DNA from: Kribbella rubisoli
GTDB lineage: Bacteria > Actinomycetota > Actinomycetes > Propionibacteriales > Kribbellaceae
Direction: 5' to 3'
Length of the DNA stretch: 64,000 nucleotides
Assembly (NCBI RefSeq): GCF_004217145.1
Contig: NZ_SHKR01000011.1
Location: 1,178,001-1,242,000, forward strand
Shown: positions 46,073 through 54,872 of the stretch, one piece after another
How the letters are laid out: each line of letters begins with the position of its first letter
Position numbering within the stretch: position 1 is the stretch's first letter
Translations under genes and position numbers: made by a program
Notes under the pieces: generated by a model
What the model was told of the DNA's origin: nothing
The model's database searches: none
Seen by the model: the letters and a program-made list of their open reading frames with translations, nothing else

Positions 46073-47358
46073 TTGCTCGTCACCGGTCCGAGGATCAGGG
46101 CCTTCCAGGAGTCGCTGCCGAGCAGCTCCTCCTGTCCGCCGGTCGAGCCGAGCGTCAGCGCCGGCATTCCGTCCGACCCGCCGGCCTCGCCGGTGACCGG
46201 GTCGTACCCGACGCCGTAGCCGGTCCGGTTCAGCTCGCGCGACGACGGCGCCGGCTTGTTCTGCGAGCCGCGGACGTTGATCCCGCTCGACGGGCTCGCC
46301 GTACAGCCGGCCTTGGTGTTGGCCGGGGTGTTCGTCGTCGCCTGCGGGACCCGCTTGGCCGTGCCGCCGTACCCGGGCCGGCAGGCCGGCGGGGTCAGGC
46401 CGACGACCAGCCCGAAGTGCGCGTCGTAGTGCCCGGTGCCCGGGTCCTTGGCCGGTACGACGTACCCGCCCATCGCCACCGCCGGGTAGACGACGAACAG
46501 CTGCTCGACGGCATCCAGCCGGACCGCGGTCAGTTCGCTCACCGTCAGCAGGTTACCCAGCAGCACCGCGATGTCCGCGCGGTTGTCCTGGATCAGGCCG
46601 GTGATCTGGGTCGATGCGAGCGAGCCCTGGTCGATCACCTTGCGCAGGTTCGCGTCCGAGCTGACCAGGGTGTCGGACAGCAGCGCGAGGTTCTTCGCCC
46701 AGGTCTTGATCGCGTCGCCGCTGGCAACCTGGGTGGCGAGCACGGTGTCGCCGTCGTCGATCAGCTTGATCGTCTGCAGCACGTTCGCGTCCGCGGTGTC
46801 GATCAGCTGGCCGGAGCTGTCGATGATCTTCTGCAGGTCGGTGCCCTTGCCCTTCAGGGCCTCGCCGAGCTCGCGGACGGTCGTCCTCAGGCTGTTCTTG
46901 TCGACCGAGTTCACCAGCTGGTCGAGGTTCAGCAGCAGCTCGGTGGTGTCGATCGGTACGGCGGTGTCCTGGCGCGCGATCTTCGAGTTGTTCTGCAGGT
47001 ACGGCGATCCGTCGCGGCGCGGCTGCAGGTCGACGTACTGCTCGCCGATCGCCGACCGGTTCGCGACCACTGCCATCAGGTCGTTCGGGATCTTGAACTT
47101 CTTCTCGATCACGAGGTTCACGTCGACGCCGTCGGACAGCAGCTTGAGCTGACCGACCCGGCCGACCGGCTGGCCGCGGTACGTCACCTCGGCGCCGGAG
47201 AAGATACCGCCGGACTCGGCGAAGCTCGCACTGACGGTGTAGTCGGTGTCGACGATCAGCTTGTCGACCTGCGCGTACTTCGCGCCGACGAACGCGACGC
47301 CGATGACGGTGATCAGCAGGAACACCATCAGCTGGATCCGGACCCCTTTGGTGATCAT
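46069..47358 (-). CDS. mceF: Mce-family protein MceF
   Basis: A 429-residue MCE protein: one N-terminal transmembrane helix (LMVFLLITVIGVAFVGAKYA), then the MCE domain (YTVSASFAESGGIFSGAEVTYRGQPVGRVG). A long helical region follows, and a Pro/Ser/Gly-rich tail of about 100 residues with two Cys. Mce proteins form a hexameric, tunnel-forming periplasmic assembly that carries lipids or sterols to the YrbE permease. It overlaps mceE by four bases. Confidence 0.9.
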   Translation of the reverse strand: MITKGVRIQLMVFLLITVIGVAFVGAKYAQVDKLIVDTDYTVSASFAESGGIFSGAEVTYRGQPVGRVGQLKLLSDGVDVNLVIEKKFKIPNDLMAVVANRSAIGEQYVDLQPRRDGSPYLQNNSKIARQDTAVPIDTTELLLNLDQLVNSVDKNSLRTTVRELGEALKGKGTDLQKIIDSSGQLIDTADANVLQTIKLIDDGDTVLATQVASGDAIKTWAKNLALLSDTLVSSDANLRKVIDQGSLASTQITGLIQDNRADIAVLLGNLLTVSELTAVRLDAVEQLFVVYPAVAMGGYVVPAKDPGTGHYDAHFGLVVGLTPPACRPGYGGTAKRVPQATTNTPANTKAGCTASPSSGINVRGSQNKPAPSSRELNRTGYGVGYDPVTGEAGGSDGMPALTLGSTGGQEELLGSDSWKALILGPVTSK

Positions 47359-48602
47359 TCGACCGCCCCCGGCATCAGCGCGCGGGCAAGGTCAGGATCG
47401 AACCCGGACCGCTTCAATTGCGGCGTACAGACCGGCAGCCCGAGCACAGTGATGCAGGTGGTCGCCGTACCGGTCGGGACCGGGAGCGTCGGCAGCACGC
47501 CGCCGCTCTTGCCCGGGCTCGTCGGCAGGTGCACCGGGAGGCTGATCCGGCCGGTCGGCAGCGCGGTCGGGCCGACTGTCGGCAGGTTCAGACCGAGCAG
47601 GCCCTTGAGTGCCTTCTGCGTATTCACGTCGACGGTGATCCCGAGGTTGGTGAAGTCGCCCTTCGCGGCGTTGGCGGCCTGGTCCGGGAACGGATAGGTG
47701 AACAGCAGCTCCAGCGACTTCGGCAGGTTCGCCCCGGCCTCGGCCAGCTTGGTCAGGATCGGGTACAGCGACTGCAGGTTGGCCACCAGGTCCTTCTGCG
47801 CCGAGGTGATCACCCGGGTCGCGGTGTTGCCCAGCGTCGCCAGCGCCTGCAGCGTCTTGACCAGCGCGGCCCGCTGCTTGTCCAGGGTCGCGATCGACTT
47901 CGGCAGCGAGTCGATCGCGGTCGCCAGCGTCGCCTTCTGCGCGTTGAGCTTCTTGGCCAGCGCGTCCACCGAGGTGATCGCGGTGACGATCCGGGCCTTG
48001 TTCTGGTCCAGGGTGCCGACGAAGGTGTTCAGCTGCGTCAGCACGTCCCGGATCGCCGGCTCGTTGCCGGTCAGCGCCTTGTTGAGCTCCTGGGTGATGA
48101 TCTGCAGTTGCGCGACACCGCCGCCGTTCAGCAGCAGTGAGAGCGCCGACAGGACTTCCTCGACCTCGACATTGCTGGTCGTCCGCGACAGCGGGATCAG
48201 CTCGCCGTTCTCGAGCTTGCCGCGCGGCTGCTCGGAGCCGGTCGGCCGCGACAACGACACGAACTTCTCGCCGAGCAGGCTGGTCTGGCGGATCGTGGCG
48301 TGGGTGTTGTCCGGCAGCGCGAGGCTCTTCGGCAGCTTGATCCGCACCTTCGCGATGTACCCGTCCAGCCAGACCTTCTCGACCGTACCGACGGTGACGT
48401 CGTCCACCTTCACCGTCGACTTCGGCACCAGGTCCAGGATGTCGGCGAACTCGACGGTGACCGTGTACGACGGACCCTTGATCTTCGCGCCGCCCGGCAA
48501 CGGCAGCGAGTACACGCTGAAGTCGCACCCGGTCAGCAGGGTCGCAAGCGCGAGCACTCCGGCGACGATCGACGTACGGCGTTGGATTCTGGGGCGTCTC
48601 AC
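47355..48602 (-). CDS. mceE: Mce-family lipoprotein MceE (LprK-like)
   Basis: A 415-residue MCE lipoprotein. The signal sequence ends in a lipobox, ALATLLTGC, with Cys at about residue 26; mycobacterial MceE proteins are lipoproteins too. The MCE domain follows (YTVTVEFADILDLVPKSTVK, DVTVGTVEKVWL) and then long helices. GTG 48602 overlaps the mceD stop (GTGA). Confidence 0.9.
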   Translation of the reverse strand: MRRPRIQRRTSIVAGVLALATLLTGCDFSVYSLPLPGGAKIKGPSYTVTVEFADILDLVPKSTVKVDDVTVGTVEKVWLDGYIAKVRIKLPKSLALPDNTHATIRQTSLLGEKFVSLSRPTGSEQPRGKLENGELIPLSRTTSNVEVEEVLSALSLLLNGGGVAQLQIITQELNKALTGNEPAIRDVLTQLNTFVGTLDQNKARIVTAITSVDALAKKLNAQKATLATAIDSLPKSIATLDKQRAALVKTLQALATLGNTATRVITSAQKDLVANLQSLYPILTKLAEAGANLPKSLELLFTYPFPDQAANAAKGDFTNLGITVDVNTQKALKGLLGLNLPTVGPTALPTGRISLPVHLPTSPGKSGGVLPTLPVPTGTATTCITVLGLPVCTPQLKRSGFDPDLARALMPGAVE

Positions 48603-49789
48603 TTGACCAGCCCCCCGAGCGTCGGATCGACCGGGTCGGGGCTGTTCAACGGGGCCTTCGGCGTCGGTGCCCATGGCGTACCGGCAGGGCCACCGCTCAC
48701 GGGCGCGTTGGCGCCGGTCAGCTGGGTGATCAGCGGCAGCTTCGCCAGCGCGTCGAGGACCGGCTTCAGCGCCGAACAGGTCGACATCGACTGGTTCGCC
48801 TGCAGCAGCAGCGAGCAGATGAACGTCGCCGGATCGTCGAGCTGACCCGGGTTGATGCGCTGGTCCAGCGTGCCGAACTGCGGGTTGTAGATCCGGGCCA
48901 GGTTGCCGAGGCCGAGCGGCGCGGTGTCGAGCACCTCGGCGATCGCGGCCTTCTCCTTGACCAGGATCTGCGACAGCTGAGTGGCACTGCTGACCGTGGT
49001 CTTCACCAGACCGCGGTTGTCCTTGACGAACGTCGCGACCTCGCCGAGCGCGGTCGCCAGCAGCGACAACGCGGAGCCGAGGTCCTGACGTTCGCCGGCC
49101 AGCGTGGTCGAGACCGCGGCGAAGTTCGAGTTGAACTGCCGGACCAGCTGGTCGTTCGCCGCCAGCGCGGACACGAACGTCTGCAGCTGCCGGATCGTGT
49201 TGAACAGCGCCGAGGAGTTGCCCGACAGCGTGCTGGTCAGCTTCGAGACATCGGTGATGGTCTGGTTCAGCTTCGCGCCCTGGCCGTTGAGGTTCTTCGC
49301 CGAAACGTCCAGCAGCCGCGCCAGCGCACCCTGGTCGTTCGCGCCCTTCGGCCCGAGCGCCACGGACAGGTCGTTCAGGCTCTGGTAGATCTGGTCGAGC
49401 TCCAGCGGTACGGCGGTGCGCTCGATCGGGATCTGCGCGCCGTCGGCCATCACAGCACCCTTGGAGTACGCCGGGGTCAGCTGGATATACCGGTCGGCGA
49501 CGATCGACGGTGACGCGATGACGGCCTTCGCGGTCGCCGGCACCTTGTGCTTCGCGTCCCACCAGAACTTCACCCGCACGGTCCGCCCGGCCGGCGTGAT
49601 GCTCTCCACCTCGCCGACCTTGATGCCGAGGATCCGGACGTCGGACCCGGGGTACACCGAGACCGCACGCGGGAAGTAGGCCGTCGCAGTCACCCGGTCG
49701 GGCTTCGGCCACAGCGTCACGGCACTGACCGCGAGGATCACCACGACGACGCCGATCGCGATCAGCCGGGACAGGGCGTTGACCTTCAT
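48599..49789 (-). CDS. mceD: Mce-family protein MceD
   Basis: A 396-residue MCE protein with an N-terminal helix (LIAIGVVVVILAVSAVTLW), an MCE domain (RAVSVYPGSDVRILGIKVGE) and an extended coiled-helix region (TDVSKLTSTLSGNSSALFN). The C-terminus is Pro-rich. It overlaps mceC by one base at the start codon. Confidence 0.9.
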   Translation of the reverse strand: MKVNALSRLIAIGVVVVILAVSAVTLWPKPDRVTATAYFPRAVSVYPGSDVRILGIKVGEVESITPAGRTVRVKFWWDAKHKVPATAKAVIASPSIVADRYIQLTPAYSKGAVMADGAQIPIERTAVPLELDQIYQSLNDLSVALGPKGANDQGALARLLDVSAKNLNGQGAKLNQTITDVSKLTSTLSGNSSALFNTIRQLQTFVSALAANDQLVRQFNSNFAAVSTTLAGERQDLGSALSLLATALGEVATFVKDNRGLVKTTVSSATQLSQILVKEKAAIAEVLDTAPLGLGNLARIYNPQFGTLDQRINPGQLDDPATFICSLLLQANQSMSTCSALKPVLDALAKLPLITQLTGANAPVSGGPAGTPWAPTPKAPLNSPDPVDPTLGGLVK

Positions 49790-50802
49790 CAGCCGCCACC
49801 TCCCAGGATCGCCGGCAGGCCGGGAATCGGCACCTTCGGCAGCGGGATCTCCGGGACCGGCGCCAGGTTCTGCAGGTAGGTGTCGAACCACGGACCGGTG
49901 CCGAGCGTGTTGGTGAAGACCCGGACGAACGGCGCCAGGCCCTTGATGCTCGCGTCCAGGGAGGTCTGGTTCTGCAGCAGCACGGCGAGGACCGCGTTGA
50001 CCTTCTGCAGCGTCGGCGCGAGGTCCTTGCGGTTCTCCCGGACCAGCGCGGTGATCTGCGAGGCCAGCTGCTGCGTCGACACCAGCAACTGGTGGATCAG
50101 CGCCCGCCGCGCCTGCACGGCCTGGAAGACGGTGTTGCCGTCCTTCATCAGCTTGATCAGCTGTTGGTTGCGGTCGGCAAGGACCTTGGTGACCACGTTC
50201 GAGTGCTGGAGCAACAATTTCAGCTGCTCGTCGCGGGCGGCCACGTTGCGCGACAGCCGGGACAGCCCGGTCAGCGAGGCCTGCACCTCTTCCGGCGTGT
50301 TCTTGAAGGTCGCCGACAACGTGTCCAGCGCTTTGGCCAGCTGGGCGGTGTTGATCCGCTCGGTCGTATTGGCCAGATCGGTGAACGCGTCCACGACGTC
50401 GTACGCCGAAACCGTCCGCGCCAGCGGGATCTCCGAACCGGGCTTGAGCTTGCCCTGGCCGGCCGGGTCGAGCTTCAGGTACTTCTGCCCGAGCAGGGTC
50501 TTGATCTTCATCTCGGCGCCGGTCTGGTCGCCGAGCTTCACGCCCTTGTCGACCACGAAGTCGACCCGGACGTGGGTGCCCTCGAGCTCGACCTTGCGGA
50601 CCTTGCCGACGCGGACGCCGGCCACCCGGATCTCGTCGTTCGGCTTCAGGCCGCCGGCCTCGGAGAACTGCGCGGAGTACTTCGTGCCGCCGCCGATCAG
50701 CGGCAGGTCCTGCGCCTTGAACGCGGCCAGCATGATCAGGCCGATGACGGTCAGGCCGATCACGCCGATCGTCACCTGGTTCTGCTCGCGGAACGGCTTC
50801 AC
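49789..50802 (-). CDS. mceC: Mce-family protein MceC
   Basis: A 337-residue MCE protein with helix VTIGVIGLTVIGLIMLAAFK, MCE domain KYSAQFSEAGGLKPNDEIRV with VRVGKVRKVELEG, and a helical C-terminal half. The end is Pro/Gly-rich (LPKVPIPGLPAILGGGG). The GTG start overlaps the mceB stop. Confidence 0.9.
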   Translation of the reverse strand: MKPFREQNQVTIGVIGLTVIGLIMLAAFKAQDLPLIGGGTKYSAQFSEAGGLKPNDEIRVAGVRVGKVRKVELEGTHVRVDFVVDKGVKLGDQTGAEMKIKTLLGQKYLKLDPAGQGKLKPGSEIPLARTVSAYDVVDAFTDLANTTERINTAQLAKALDTLSATFKNTPEEVQASLTGLSRLSRNVAARDEQLKLLLQHSNVVTKVLADRNQQLIKLMKDGNTVFQAVQARRALIHQLLVSTQQLASQITALVRENRKDLAPTLQKVNAVLAVLLQNQTSLDASIKGLAPFVRVFTNTLGTGPWFDTYLQNLAPVPEIPLPKVPIPGLPAILGGGG

Positions 50803-51830
50803 TTCTTACACCTCGCCGAGTTGAGGTCGTACGCGACCGGAACGCGGGTCCCCGTCGGCAGCGTGACGTTGCCGTCGAAGTTGCACAGGTAGAAGTTGAA
50901 CCAGGAGCCGTACGACGCGGTGCGGGTCATCGTGTTCAGCTTCTGCGGCATGAACTGCAGGGTCTTGACCCAGATCGCCTGGGTGTCGTCGAGCGTCGAG
51001 GCGGTGATCCGGAGTTTGTCCAGGTCGGCCTTGATCGGCACCCGGGTCTGCTGCAGCAGGCCGGCGGTCTTGGTGTTCAGCGAGTTGATCGAGCCGAGCG
51101 AGTTCAGGATCGGGGTGACGTCCTGACTCAGGCCGGTGATGAACTGCTGCAGGTTGACCAGCAGCTGGGAGAAGTTCTGCTGCCGCTGCGAGACGATCTG
51201 CAGCGTCGAGGTCAGGTTCGTGATCAGGTCGCCGATCACCTGGTCCGCGTCGGCCAGCGTGGTGGTCAGCGACGCGGTCTTGGCCAGCAGCGACTCGATC
51301 GTGCCGCCCTCGCCCTGCAGCACCTTGATCACCTCGAACGCGAACTGGTTCACGTCGGCCGGCGTCAGCGCGGTGAACAGCGGCTTGAAGCCGTTGAACA
51401 GCACCGACAGGTCCAGCGCGGGGGTGGTGTGCTCCTTCGGGATGATCCCGTTCTTCTTCAGCCGGTCACCGCCGCCGACGCCGTCGGTCAGCGCGATGTA
51501 GCGGTTGCCGACCAGGTTCCGGTACCGCAGCGTGGCGTGCGTCGAGGTGTCGACGACCTGGTCCGAGTCGACGCTGAACGTCACCATCGCGAGCGTGTCC
51601 TGGTACAGCTGGATCTTGTCGACCTGACCGACCTTCACACCGGCGATCCGGATGTCGTCACCCTGGTTCAGCCCGACGGCATCGGTGAACACAGCCCGGT
51701 ACTTCGTCGTCGAGTTGAAGGTGATGTTGCCGATCGTCACCGCCAGCAACGCGGTCGCGATCGTGGTGATCACCACGAAGATCCCGAGCCGGACGGTGTC
51801 GAACGTCGTCTTCTTGTCGAAGAAGCTCAT
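50799..51830 (-). CDS. mceB: Mce-family protein MceB
   Basis: A 343-residue MCE protein with helix LGIFVVITTIATALLAVTIG and MCE domain YRAVFTDAVGLNQGDDIRIA with GVKVGQVDKIQLY. A long helical segment follows and a conserved-looking end SWFNFYLCNFDG. Overlaps mceA by four bases. Confidence 0.9.
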   Translation of the reverse strand: MSFFDKKTTFDTVRLGIFVVITTIATALLAVTIGNITFNSTTKYRAVFTDAVGLNQGDDIRIAGVKVGQVDKIQLYQDTLAMVTFSVDSDQVVDTSTHATLRYRNLVGNRYIALTDGVGGGDRLKKNGIIPKEHTTPALDLSVLFNGFKPLFTALTPADVNQFAFEVIKVLQGEGGTIESLLAKTASLTTTLADADQVIGDLITNLTSTLQIVSQRQQNFSQLLVNLQQFITGLSQDVTPILNSLGSINSLNTKTAGLLQQTRVPIKADLDKLRITASTLDDTQAIWVKTLQFMPQKLNTMTRTASYGSWFNFYLCNFDGNVTLPTGTRVPVAYDLNSARCKK

Positions 51831-53155
51831 CCTAGGTTCACCTGGCCTCCGCGGAGCAGCGGTCCGACCATCAGCGTGGTCAGATCCGGTACGTCCTCCG
51901 GCGCGACGCCCATCTCGGGGCCGACGACCGAGTCGACGACCTTCTGCTCGGCGGGCGTGCCGACGCCCTGGGTGTCCATCGCGAACCCGGGCATCGCCCG
52001 GTTCAGCTGCAGGTCGAGCGGGAAGCGCTGGTTCTTGTTGTGGTCGCCGATCACGCCGTCGTCACCGGTGATGTACGGCGCCGGGTTCTCCTGCGTGTAC
52101 GGCCCGGGCTTCGACCCGGGCTGGCTGTAGTTCTTGCCGACGCAGGTCGGACCGCGGTGGTCCTTGTAGGCCGGGAGCTCGTTCGGCTCGTACGGCGTCG
52201 GCTGGTTGGTGATCAGCTCGAGGTTGATGTTCAGCCGGCCGTCGCGGAACGTGTCGTTCAGGATCGGGGCGGTGTCGCTCATCACCTGGAGGAAGCACGG
52301 CACCTCGGGCGAGTACTTCTCGAGCAGGTCGAGCACCGGGCGGCTGACCTGGCCGAGCCGGATCACGCGGTCCTCGTTCTCCTTGAGGAACGCGTTGCCG
52401 GTCGTCGACAGGTTCTGCACGTTGCCGAAGAACTGCTGCAGTTGCTGTTCCTTCTCCACCACGGTGTTGCCGGTGATGGTCAGGTTGCGCAGGGCACGGA
52501 CCAGGTCGGGCGTCGCGTCGCCGTACAGATCGGCGGTCTGGGTGAGCTTGACCAGGGCGTCCATCAGCTTCGGGATGCTCGGGTTCAGCTTCTTCAGGTA
52601 GCCGTCGAGCTGGGTCAGCGTGCCGGCGATCTCGGTGCCGCGGCCCTCGAGCGCGGTCGCCAGCGTGTTCAGCGTCGCGTTCAGGTCGGCCGGGTCGACG
52701 GCCTGCAGCAGCGGCAGCGCGTCGTTCAGCACCTTCTCGATCTCGATGCCGACCGCGGTCTTGTCCCGGCTGATCACGTCGCCGGCCTTGATGTGCCGGC
52801 CTTCGGGGCCGTTCGGCGGTACGAGTGCGACGTACTTCTCGCCGAACAGCGTCTTCGGCAGGATGCGCGCGCTGACCGCGCTGGAGATCTCGTCGACCTG
52901 GTCGGGCTTCAGCGACAGCTTGACGGTCGCCTCGTCGCCGTCGGTGGAAACCCCGCGGACCTCGCCGACGATGATCCCGCGCAGCTTCACGTCCGCGTGG
53001 TTGTTGAGCTGCAGGCCGATGTGGCTGGTCTTCAGCTCGATGTCCACGGTCTTGGTGAAGACCTTCGCGTAGAACGCGTAGGTCAGCCAGAGCAGGAAGC
53101 ACAGCACGCCGATGAAGGCGACGCCGAGGATCTTGTGCGAGATGAATCTGCTCAT
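51827..53155 (-). CDS. mceA: Mce-family protein MceA
   Basis: A 442-residue MCE protein, the first of six in the operon. Helix ILGVAFIGVLCFLLWLTYAF, MCE domain TSHIGLQLNNHADVKLRGII with GEVRGVSTDG, then helices and an extended C-terminus (TCVGKNYSQPGSKPGPYTQ) of the sort seen at the MceA tip. It overlaps the second permease gene by four bases. Confidence 0.9.
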   Translation of the reverse strand: MSRFISHKILGVAFIGVLCFLLWLTYAFYAKVFTKTVDIELKTSHIGLQLNNHADVKLRGIIVGEVRGVSTDGDEATVKLSLKPDQVDEISSAVSARILPKTLFGEKYVALVPPNGPEGRHIKAGDVISRDKTAVGIEIEKVLNDALPLLQAVDPADLNATLNTLATALEGRGTEIAGTLTQLDGYLKKLNPSIPKLMDALVKLTQTADLYGDATPDLVRALRNLTITGNTVVEKEQQLQQFFGNVQNLSTTGNAFLKENEDRVIRLGQVSRPVLDLLEKYSPEVPCFLQVMSDTAPILNDTFRDGRLNINLELITNQPTPYEPNELPAYKDHRGPTCVGKNYSQPGSKPGPYTQENPAPYITGDDGVIGDHNKNQRFPLDLQLNRAMPGFAMDTQGVGTPAEQKVVDSVVGPEMGVAPEDVPDLTTLMVGPLLRGGQVNLG

Positions 53156-53982
53156 CCGGCCAACCTCACGGTTGTCGTCGTACCCCAGATGGCCATCGAC
53201 AGCAGCAGGTCGACCACGTTGATCACGACGATCGACGTCCGTACGGCGCGACCGACCGCGACGCCGACGCCGGCCGGACCGCCGGTCGCGTGGTAGCCGT
53301 GGTAGCAGTGCACCAGGATGACCAGCACCGAGAACACCAGCACCTTGCCGAACGACCAGAGCACGTCTCCGGGTGGCAAGAACAGATGGAAGTAGTGGTC
53401 GTACGTGCCCGTGCTCTGCCCGTAGAACGTGGTCACCGTGAGCCGGGTCGCGAAGTACGACGAGAGCAGACCGACGACGTACAGCGGGATGACGGCGACG
53501 AGCCCCGCGATGATCCGGGTGGTGACCAGGAACGGCAGCGACGGGATCGCCATCACCTCGAGGGCGTCGATCTCCTCGCTGATCCGCATCGCACCGAGCT
53601 GCGCGGTGAAACCGCAGCCGACCGTCGCGGCGAGCGCGATACCGGCGATCAGCGGGCCGATCTCACGGGTGTTGATGTACGCCGACACGAAGCCGGCGAA
53701 CGCCGACGTACCGATCTGGTTCAGCGCCGAGTAGCCCTGCAGGCCGACCTCGGTACCGGTGAAGAAGGCCAGGAACGTGATCACGCCGACGGTGCCGCCG
53801 ATGACCGCGAGCGCGCCGGTGCCGAGCGTCACCTCGGCCAGCAGCCGGAAGATCTCCTTGCGGTACCGGGTGACGGACTTGCCGGACCAGGCGAGCGCCT
53901 TGATGTAGAAGGCGAGCTGTTCACCGAGGTGGTCGAGCGAATTCAGCGGCTTCTTGACCAGGTTGTCCATCAGGGCCGACAC
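53152..53982 (-). CDS. YrbE/MlaE-type permease subunit B of the Mce transporter
   Basis: A 276-residue membrane protein with five to six helices and the MlaE-family core AALGAMRISEEIDALEV-like sequence (FTAQLGAMRISEEIDALEVM), the EExDAL loop that couples to the ATPase. It forms the inner-membrane part of the lipid importer with its partner subunit. GTG 53982 has GAAGGG eight bases upstream; GTG 53991 would overlap the preceding stop and add three residues. Confidence 0.92.
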   Translation of the reverse strand: MSALMDNLVKKPLNSLDHLGEQLAFYIKALAWSGKSVTRYRKEIFRLLAEVTLGTGALAVIGGTVGVITFLAFFTGTEVGLQGYSALNQIGTSAFAGFVSAYINTREIGPLIAGIALAATVGCGFTAQLGAMRISEEIDALEVMAIPSLPFLVTTRIIAGLVAVIPLYVVGLLSSYFATRLTVTTFYGQSTGTYDHYFHLFLPPGDVLWSFGKVLVFSVLVILVHCYHGYHATGGPAGVGVAVGRAVRTSIVVINVVDLLLSMAIWGTTTTVRLAG

Positions 53983-53983
53983 G

Positions 53984-54757
53984 TCACGCACCCTTCGGCG
54001 GGACGAGCTGGAAGTAGATCGCGGTCATCGAGAAGTTCGCGACGAACAGCAGCATGAACGTGATGACGACGGACTGGTTGACCGCGTCGCCGACGCCCTT
54101 CGGGCCGCCGCCCGCGTTCACACCCTTGTACGCCGCGACGACCGCGGCGATGAAGCCGAAGACCAGCGCCTTCACCTGGCCCTGCCACAGGTCTGGCAGG
54201 TGTGCGAGCGCGGTGAACGACGCGATGTAGCTGCCTGGTGTGCCGTCCTGCAGGACGACGTTGAAGACGTAGCCGCCCATCACGCCGACCACACTGACGA
54301 AGCCGTTCAGGAAGAACGCGACCAGCATCGTCGCCAGCACGCGCGGCACGACCAGGCGCTGGATCGGGTCGATGCCGAGCACCATCATCGCGTCGAGCTC
54401 TTCACGGATCTTCCGGGAACCGAGGTCCGCACAGATCGCGGAGCCGCCGGCCCCGGCGATCAGCAACGCGGTCGCGATCGGAGACGCTTCTCGTACGACG
54501 GCCAGCACCGCGGCGGAGCCGGTGAACGCCTGCGCGCCGAACTGCTTGATCAGGCCGCCGACCTGCAGCGCGATCACCGCGCCGAACGGGATCGCGACCA
54601 GCGCGGTCGGGATGATCGTCACGCTCGCGACGAACCAGGCCTGCTGGAGGAACTCCTTCACCTGGAACGGCCGGCGGAACGTGGCCCGGCCGGTGTCGAG
54701 TGCGAAGGCGAACAGCGAACCTGCGTGCTTCAGCGGGGCGGTTGCAGACACGGTCAC
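53984..54757 (-). CDS. YrbE/MlaE-type permease subunit A of the Mce transporter
   Basis: A 257-residue permease paralogous to the next gene. The coupling loop is ICADLGSRKIREELDAMMVL, and several hydrophobic helices are evident (VASVTIIPTALVAIPFGAVI, VLATMLVAFFLNGFVSVVGV). GTG 54757 has GGGAGG four bases upstream, but both are buried in an 18-bp stem with sequence 80 bases upstream (54817-54839), so translation should be restrained. A second in-frame GTG lies at 54751. Confidence 0.92.
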   Translation of the reverse strand: MTVSATAPLKHAGSLFAFALDTGRATFRRPFQVKEFLQQAWFVASVTIIPTALVAIPFGAVIALQVGGLIKQFGAQAFTGSAAVLAVVREASPIATALLIAGAGGSAICADLGSRKIREELDAMMVLGIDPIQRLVVPRVLATMLVAFFLNGFVSVVGVMGGYVFNVVLQDGTPGSYIASFTALAHLPDLWQGQVKALVFGFIAAVVAAYKGVNAGGGPKGVGDAVNQSVVITFMLLFVANFSMTAIYFQLVPPKGA

Positions 54758-54839
54758 GGGGCCTCCCGGTCTGGACTGAGGAGCGCAGGGAGCGCAGCGA
54801 CCGGAGCGACGAGGGAAGACCGGGAGGTAAAGCCCCGTG
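54755..54839 (-). promoter_or_regulatory. Hairpin sequestering the ribosome-binding site and start of the first mce permease
   Basis: In the mRNA, CACGGGG (from 54839 to 54833) and CCUCCCGGUCU (54827-54817) are complementary to AGACCGGGAGG (54772-54762) and CCCCGUG (54761-54755). This gives 11 plus 7 base pairs with only a five-base bulge on one side. The second arm holds the GGGAGG ribosome-binding site and the GUG start codon of the permease gene. The 44-base loop is rich in GAGCGCAGCGACC-type sequence resembling a dispersed GC repeat. The structure separates the ATPase gene from the permease and mce genes. Confidence 0.7.
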
Positions 54840-54872
54840 AGCGGCCGCGCGGCAGCGCGGCATCCAGTACTG

